From contig CAAGHY010000118.1 in NCBI GenBank assembly GCA_900769735.1, positions 1 to 41,610 on the forward strand: a stretch of DNA of 41,610 nt, written 5' to 3'. Within the stretch, counting starts at the first letter, position 1, and every line of letters begins with the position of its first letter. The DNA comes from Rikenellaceae bacterium. GTDB taxonomy: Bacteria; Bacteroidota; Bacteroidia; Bacteroidales; UBA932. The notes below the pieces were generated by a model that worked only from the letters and a program-made list of their open reading frames with translations, did not search any database and was not told the origin of the DNA. Positions 40,474 to 41,610 of the stretch are shown here, piece by piece. Both the position numbers and the translations under genes were made by a program.

Positions 40474-40529
40474 ACAGGCTCCTTTAAACTCTTTTCCAGC
40501 TGCTTTGTTCTACATAAAAACCACAGCTT

Positions 40530-40679
40530 ATGAAGGACAAAGTAATATCAGTCCTAATTGGACTGTTCTGGATAGCTTTAATCAGCTTCCTCATTTATAA
40601 AGGATTATACGCCGTTACAATAATCAGCGTATTTCTTATAGGCACAGCCATGGCCCTGGATCCGTCCAGCGAGAATTGA
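40530..40679 (+). CDS. Small membrane protein of 49 residues
   Basis: ATG at 40530 to TGA at 40679 encodes MKDKVISVLIGLFWIALISF followed by LIYKGLYAVTIISVFLIGTA and a short polar end. Two hydrophobic helices are separated by one basic turn (YKG). It is 56 bases after the acyltransferase stop, and a strong plus-strand terminator starts two bases after its stop codon, which supports it being the true last gene of the unit. Family unknown. Confidence 0.6.
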   Translation: MKDKVISVLIGLFWIALISFLIYKGLYAVTIISVFLIGTAMALDPSSEN

Positions 40680-40680
40680 C

Positions 40681-40706
40681 AAAAGCGACCGACGGGTCGC
40701 TTTTTT
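40681..40706 (+). terminator. Plus-strand Rho-independent terminator
   Basis: AAAAGCGACC-GACG-GGTCGCTTTT forms a perfect 10-bp stem with a 4-base loop followed by further T, ending the acyltransferase/small-protein unit. Confidence 0.92.
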
Positions 40707-40726
40707 GTTGTGGATTGTTATTCAAC

Positions 40727-40757
40727 AAAAAAACGGGCACCCGTTGCCGGATGCCCG
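40727..40757 (-). terminator. Terminator of dnaK
   Basis: On the minus strand CGGGCA pairs with TGCCCG (40752-40757 with 40734-40739), with an inner CCG/CGG stem and one mismatch. It is followed by seven T. It lies about 47 bases past the dnaK stop. Confidence 0.88.
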
Positions 40758-40803
40758 ATTTTCATATAAATGAGTGTATTTTGTTATTTTGGATTAATCC
40801 TTG

Positions 40804-41610
40804 TTACTTAACCTCCTCAAAGTCAACATCAGTTACCTCGCCGTCTTTGTTGCCCTGAGCGCCGGCACCTGGGTTAGGACCCTGCTGTGCACCGCCCTGA
40901 GGACCTGCTGCCTGAGCTGCTTTAGCCATATCCTCGCTAGCTGCATGCCAAGCTGCGTTCAAAGCCTCAGTCAGTTTGTCAAGCTCTGCAATGTTTGCAG
41001 CTTTGTGAGCCTCTTTAAGTTTGTTGGTAGCATCCTCAATTGCAGCTTTCTTCTCTGCAGGGATCTTGTCTCCATACTCTTTAAGGTTCTTCTCGCTCTG
41101 GAATACCATTGCATCAGCATTGTTCAACTTGTCAATTCTCTCGCGCTCCTCTTTATCTTTAGCCTCGTTAGCCTTAGCCTCGTCACGCATTCTCTTGATC
41201 TCGTCCTCTGACAATCCTGAAGAAGCCTCAATTCTGATCTGCTGCTCTTTGCCGGTAGCTTTATCTTTAGCGGATACGTTAAGGATACCGTTGGCATCAA
41301 TATCAAATGTAACCTCAATCTGAGGAACGCCACGTGGAGCAGGAGTGATACCGTCCAAGTGGAAACGGCCGATAGTCTTGTCATCTTTAGCCATTGGTCT
41401 CTCACCCTGAAGAACGTGGATCTCTACTGAAGGCTGGTTGTCAGCAGCAGTTGAGAATACCTGAGATTTTCTTGTAGGGATTGTAGTGTTGCTCTCAATA
41501 AGTTTTGTGAACACACCACCGAATGTCTCAATACCCAAAGAAAGTGGAGTTACGTCCAAAAGAAGAACGTCTTTTACATCACCTGTAAGAACACCACCCT
41601 GGATTGCAGC
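40804..41610 (-). CDS. dnaK: Chaperone protein DnaK, C-terminal part (truncated by window edge)
   Basis: The frame is open to the right edge, so the last 268 residues of Hsp70 are visible. It begins at the end of the nucleotide-binding domain (AAIQGGVLTGDVKDVLLLDVTPLSLG). The substrate-binding beta domain follows (ETFGGVFTKLIESNTTIPTRKSQVFSTAADNQ, VTFDIDANGILNVSAKDKATGK), then the helical lid and the disordered tail ending DGEVTDVDFEEVK. The Gly/Gln/Pro-rich linker before the terminal acidic motif is usual in the family. grpE and dnaJ are on the same strand about 6 kb away. Confidence 0.97.
   Translation of the reverse strand, partial: AAIQGGVLTGDVKDVLLLDVTPLSLGIETFGGVFTKLIESNTTIPTRKSQVFSTAADNQPSVEIHVLQGERPMAKDDKTIGRFHLDGITPAPRGVPQIEVTFDIDANGILNVSAKDKATGKEQQIRIEASSGLSEDEIKRMRDEAKANEAKDKEERERIDKLNNADAMVFQSEKNLKEYGDKIPAEKKAAIEDATNKLKEAHKAANIAELDKLTEALNAAWHAASEDMAKAAQAAGPQGGAQQGPNPGAGAQGNKDGEVTDVDFEEVK

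Overview
The window looks like chromosomal DNA of a Bacteroidales-type bacterium (phylum Bacteroidota). Supporting signs are promoters of the TTTG-N19-21-TAnnTTTG class in front of rplS and fba, weak Shine-Dalgarno sequences, many Bacteroidota-style exported lipoproteins, NtrC-type sigma-54 regulators next to FtsX-like ABC permeases, and the gmk-nadD neighbourhood. The genus cannot be fixed from sequence reading alone.

Layout. (1) 1-3.5 kb, minus strand: an efflux operon of a TolC-family outer-membrane factor, an HlyD/MacA-type adaptor and an ABC permease that runs off the left edge. A near-consensus sigma-54 promoter and a palindromic upstream site precede it. (2) 3.6-5.0 kb: a three-gene module of putative toxin, Xre antitoxin and SecB-like chaperone, closed by a terminator. 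(3) 5.3-10.3 kb: an NtrC-family response regulator with its histidine kinase, divergent from an FtsX-like permease that has its own sigma-54-like promoter. The two-component system probably controls both transport units. (4) 10.3-20.3 kb: exported hydrolases. These are a minus-strand operon (M14 peptidase, lipoprotein peptide-deformylase homologue, 5'-nucleotidase, M28 peptidase) and a divergent plus-strand set (second M14 peptidase, low-molecular-weight phosphatase, aldehyde dehydrogenase). (5) 20.3-24.6 kb: potABCD polyamine uptake. (6) 24.7-29.1 kb: DUF819 membrane protein, proC, a guanine-deaminase-like enzyme, a small exported protein and an exported EEP-fold lipoprotein. (7) 29.2-30.0 kb: a hairpin-rich spacer, tRNA-Arg(ACG) and rplS. 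(8) 30.2-34.9 kb, minus strand: grpE, dnaJ, an M23 peptidase and anmK (chaperones plus cell-wall turnover). (9) 35-37 kb: a Cof-type HAD phosphatase and class II fba. (10) 37.5-40.7 kb, plus strand: gmk, an ArsC-NadD fusion, an acyltransferase-3 protein and a 49-residue membrane peptide. (11) The 3' part of dnaK at the right edge.

Four things stand out. First, the 10-mer TCGGGAAGAA occurs exactly 13 times on both strands. It lies in intergenic DNA and in coding DNA in all six frames, and one inverted pair forms a terminator. That looks like a dispersed DNA-level signal such as an uptake, architectural or recombination motif. Second, the NadD half of the ArsC-NadD fusion carries an in-frame insert made of two tandem tRNA 3'-end remnants, one matching the tRNA-Arg of this window. 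Third, two copies of an approximately 125-bp element with 14-21 bp terminal inverted repeats sit directly upstream of minus-strand genes. Fourth, an exported peptide deformylase homologue has lost a metal-ligand histidine.

No CRISPR array, insertion sequence with transposase, prophage or rRNA was found.
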